Assembly: GCF_028369105.1 (NCBI RefSeq)
Contig: NZ_JAQNDO010000001.1
Coordinates: 8,030,501-8,094,500, forward strand
DNA from: Polyangium mundeleinium
GTDB taxonomy: Bacteria; Myxococcota_A; Polyangia; Polyangiales; Polyangiaceae
Reading direction: 5' to 3'
Length of the DNA stretch: 64,000 bases
The notes below the pieces were generated by a model. The model did not search any database. It saw only the letters and a program-made list of their open reading frames with translations, and was not told the origin of the DNA. Of the stretch, positions 61,391 to 64,000 are shown piece by piece. The translations under genes were made by a program, and so were the position numbers. Each line of letters opens with the position of its first letter. Positions within the stretch are counted from its first letter, which is position 1.

Positions 61391-63049
61391 TCAGGGGCCG
61401 CCCAGGGCCGCTTCGAGCCGGAGCTCGACGTCCATTCCTTCGAATTGCGCGTGGGGCAGGACCGAGATGATCGACTTGTACCAGCCGAACGCCCCCGGCT
61501 TGTCCTCCACGGTCACGCTCACGGCCTTGAACGGATAGAACCGCAAGGTGAGATCGTCGGGATTGACGACCGTCGTGACGTACCCGCCGAGCCAGTTCGC
61601 CAGCACCTGCTGGATGTACGGGCCGTCGGCCGTGCTGCCGATGTACTCGCGCATCATGCGCTTGACGAAATGCGCGATGCGCGTGATCGAGAACGAGTAC
61701 GCGAGGTTCGTCACGAGGTGCGCGTTCTTCGTGTTGAGATCCTCGACGAACGTGCGCGGCTTCTTGAGCGACTGCGCGCTGAAGAACGTGGCCACGGCCT
61801 CGTTCTTCTTGTGCACGAGCGGAATGAAGCCGTTCGAAGCGAACTGCAGCTCGCGGTAATCGGGGATCGCGATCTCCACGGGCGGCTGCTGTTGTTCGTA
61901 GCCGTTCTTCTCGTACGTGTAGACCGTGAGCCCCTCGACGATGCCGCCGCCGCGCGGCCCGCGGATGTGCTGGGCCCAGCCCGATCCCTCGAAGGAGCGG
62001 ACCATGTTCTTCGCGAAGAGAATGGCCGCATTGCCCCAGAGGAAATGGCTGGCGTCGTCCGTGCGGCCCGGCTGGACCGTCTCCTGGTAGCCGACGAGGT
62101 TGCCCGCTTCGAGCTTGGATGCATGGCCGAACGGACGGCGCAGGAGGTACCGCGGCAGGACGAGCCCGATGTACGCGGCGTAATCGGTGTCGCGCAGCTC
62201 GTTGTACCTGCCGAAATGCGGGTGCGCGAGCACCGCGTCGAGGTCGCCGATCTCCGCGACCTCCTGCATCGACTTGCAGGGCGAGAAGAACGTGGGCGCG
62301 ACCGAGGCGACGAACGGGCAATGCGAGGCGTTCGCGACGCGGCCCATGGCGCGCAGCCAGTCGATGTCCTCGTCCGACGAGTCGAACTCGTAGAGGCCGA
62401 TCATCGTGGCGAAGGGCTTGCCGCCGTACCGATCGTACTCCTGGATGTAGATCTTGTTGAAGAGGCTGCCACCGAAGATGTCGGTGTCGTGATCGATGAC
62501 GTCGGCGCCGATCTCGGCCTTGCTGCCGTCGAGGAAATCGATGATGACGTCCTCGCTCTCGACGCCCGACGCGAGGTGGTGGAGCCCGCGCCAGACCGCT
62601 TCGATGGCCTGGAAATCGTCGTCGTGGAAGACGTCGTCGAGGTGCTTGCCGAGCTTCTCGTCGACCTTCTGCGCGACGAGCGCGATCGCCTCCACGACGT
62701 TCGAATAACTCGCGAAGGCGTGCAGCGGTCCGAGATCGTCGCCGCGCGAGAGCGTGAGGTCGTCGCTGCAATTGACGAGCAGCGCCGCGAGGTCGTTCAT
62801 GAACCGCGCGCCGTCGTTGATGTTGACGTTGCGGTCGTCGAACTTGAGCGGGGCCATCGCGCCGGAGTCGTCGGCGAGGGAGAGCGCGCCGCCCGTTCCG
62901 TCGCTCGGCTGCGCCGGCGGCTTGACTTCGCTGATGAGGAGCTTGAGCGCGTCACCTTCTTTGAGGTCGCCCGCGGTCTCGCCGAACGCCCCGAGAAGAT
63001 CCGCTTTGAGTTCGTCGGCGGTTTTGGGAGTTGTATTGGTGGCAGGCAT
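61391..63049 (-). CDS. tssC: T6SS contractile sheath large subunit TssC (VipB)
   Basis: The 552-residue protein is a clear TssC. It has AIEAVWRGLHHLA, the FNKIYIQEYDRYGGKPFATM block, FVASVAPTFFS, LPRYLLRRPFG and the C-terminal region EYIGSTADGPYIQQVLANWL with YKSIISVLPHAQFEGMDVEL. TssC and TssB form the contractile sheath. A GAGGAG ribosome-binding site lies before ATG 63049. It starts 15 bp after the tssB stop. Confidence 0.96.
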   Translation of the reverse strand: MPATNTTPKTADELKADLLGAFGETAGDLKEGDALKLLISEVKPPAQPSDGTGGALSLADDSGAMAPLKFDDRNVNINDGARFMNDLAALLVNCSDDLTLSRGDDLGPLHAFASYSNVVEAIALVAQKVDEKLGKHLDDVFHDDDFQAIEAVWRGLHHLASGVESEDVIIDFLDGSKAEIGADVIDHDTDIFGGSLFNKIYIQEYDRYGGKPFATMIGLYEFDSSDEDIDWLRAMGRVANASHCPFVASVAPTFFSPCKSMQEVAEIGDLDAVLAHPHFGRYNELRDTDYAAYIGLVLPRYLLRRPFGHASKLEAGNLVGYQETVQPGRTDDASHFLWGNAAILFAKNMVRSFEGSGWAQHIRGPRGGGIVEGLTVYTYEKNGYEQQQPPVEIAIPDYRELQFASNGFIPLVHKKNEAVATFFSAQSLKKPRTFVEDLNTKNAHLVTNLAYSFSITRIAHFVKRMMREYIGSTADGPYIQQVLANWLGGYVTTVVNPDDLTLRFYPFKAVSVTVEDKPGAFGWYKSIISVLPHAQFEGMDVELRLEAALGGP

Positions 63050-63064
63050 GATCGCTCCTCGACC

Positions 63065-64000
63065 TCAGATCTCGAGCACCTTGTAATTGTCTTTCGCCCA
63101 CTTCTGGAGCTCCTTGAGCCCGTCGGGCGAGGCGAGCGCGCGCTTCATCTGGGCGCGAAGCTCGGGGCGGTTGCGCAGCATGGACTGGAGCTCGAGCATC
63201 ATCAGCTTGATGACGCGGAGCCGCTGGAGCTCGGGGATGCTGCTGGCCACGGCGTCCGGCGTGAAATCCTTCATCGACGCGAAGGGCACCGTGCGCTCCG
63301 CGCTGACCTTGAGCGGCGTGGTGAGAGGCAGGACGTACACCCTGCCCTTCGACACGTCGTCGTCGTCGCTGTCCTGGGCCTCGGCCTTCGGCGCGCTCGC
63401 CGCGTCCAGCGCGACCACGCGATTGCGCAAAAGGCCCGTCACGAGGCCGACCTTCTTGCGGGTCGACGGATCGATCGTATCGCCGGCGACCTCGCCGGAG
63501 AACGTGATCGTCGCGCCCTGGACCTCGAGGTTTCCTGCGTCGTCGATCGATTTCACGTCGAGCGTGCCGCTCACGATGATCTCGCCGTCGACGCGGCTCA
63601 GACCGTTCTGCTCCGGCGTGCTCTCGAAATGCGCCTTGCCGGTGATCGGATACTTGCCGGCTTCCTTGCGGGCGATGGCGCCGCTCGGGACCGTGCAGAC
63701 GATCCGGTCGAGGGTCACGGTGCCGGGCAGGCTCGATTTGAGGTGCGAGAGCGCCTTCGGCAAATGCCAGGTGGGGACGATCTCGGTGAGGTGATCGTCC
63801 ACCGTGGTCCCGCGCTTGATCGAGCGAACGTTCCGCTCGGAGAGGGCGGGCAAGAGCCCCGCGGCGCGCTTGGAGCCGCCCTCGAACTCACCCAGGACCA
63901 GAACCCGGTAGGGCAGCTTCTCTTGCTGCGGCGTGCCGGTGATGTTGGTCCGGTAAGTGATGGTGAGCCTGGACTTGAAAATCTGGTCCTGGATATACTT
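63065..64000 (-). CDS. tssB: T6SS contractile sheath small subunit TssB (VipA), N-terminus outside the window
   Basis: The frame is open to the end of the window and shows 311 residues. The N-terminal part has TYRTNITGTPQQEKLPYRVL and LVLGEFEGG, and the C-terminal part has FASMKDFTPDAVASSIPELQ followed by helices ending in a WAKDNYKVLEI tail, both as in TssB. Between them is an unexpected insertion of about 130 residues (visible residues about 85-215) that is beta-rich and has an acidic DSDDDD stretch. Usual TssB is about 160-170 residues. It is the first T6SS gene visible on the transcript and lies 15 bp ahead of tssC. Confidence 0.85.
   Translation of the reverse strand, partial: KYIQDQIFKSRLTITYRTNITGTPQQEKLPYRVLVLGEFEGGSKRAAGLLPALSERNVRSIKRGTTVDDHLTEIVPTWHLPKALSHLKSSLPGTVTLDRIVCTVPSGAIARKEAGKYPITGKAHFESTPEQNGLSRVDGEIIVSGTLDVKSIDDAGNLEVQGATITFSGEVAGDTIDPSTRKKVGLVTGLLRNRVVALDAASAPKAEAQDSDDDDVSKGRVYVLPLTTPLKVSAERTVPFASMKDFTPDAVASSIPELQRLRVIKLMMLELQSMLRNRPELRAQMKRALASPDGLKELQKWAKDNYKVLEI

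Overview
This is a very GC-rich, gene-dense chromosomal segment that looks like a myxobacterium of the Polyangium/Sorangium type. The basis is GC bias at third codon positions, many lipoproteins with Gly-rich (GGMGGA) or Pro-rich linkers, RCC1-repeat lipoproteins, an OmpA protein with thrombospondin type 3 calcium repeats, and a type VI secretion system (T6SS) with divergent parts. The assignment is inference; there is no rRNA or tRNA gene in the window.

Layout. 1-8336 (+) is a T6SS spike and cargo-adaptor operon: the C-terminal part of a VgrG, a DUF2169-pentapeptide fusion, a pentapeptide-repeat protein, a DUF3540 protein, a DUF4150 PAAR-like tip and a second DUF2169 protein. 8371-8757 is an unusual noncoding array with an exact 43-nt period, which recurs at 19821-20164 and, shortened, at 29204-29375. 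8800-13617 holds a Cys-rich lipoprotein, a PAS-STAS sensor coupled to an isoprenoid-synthase-like protein, and a Tn5-like insertion sequence (11820-13323, 9-bp target duplication) that landed inside a four-hairpin repeat. That repeat family has three members (11758-13373 interrupted, 13497-13601, 18749-18852), each beside a gene 3' end. 13618-17973 (-) is an RND efflux pair. 18883-35000 is a mixed region of envelope lipoproteins, an OmpA-type lipoprotein, an acyl-CoA synthetase, two RCC1 lipoproteins, a glutathione S-transferase, a frameshifted gene and an S9 peptidase coupled to a MocR-type regulator.

36540-43694 (+) is the most interesting module: a DUF4280 PAAR-like tip, then a 1665-residue CHAT protease-STAND ATPase-transmembrane-WD40 protein, then a second putative clan CD (caspase/gingipain-like) protease. 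It resembles a sensor-executioner cascade tied to a secretion tip. 43809-45491 encodes an OmpA/TSP3 outer-membrane protein. A 21-bp tandem array (45668-49412) follows and is split by a 3.4-kb mobile element (45981-49354) carrying a DDE transposase, a P63C-domain protein and two small proteins.

50213-64000 (-) is the T6SS structural operon, in transcription order tssB (5' end outside the window), tssC, an Hcp-like gene, tssK, tssE, a VgrG-like base without a beta-helix, a separate beta-helix needle, tssF, tssL, an unknown 117-residue protein, tssM and tssJ. tssA, tssG and tssH/clpV are not in the window. The two T6SS loci, with the DUF4280 module between them, probably supply one apparatus and its interchangeable tips, though this is inferred from gene content only.
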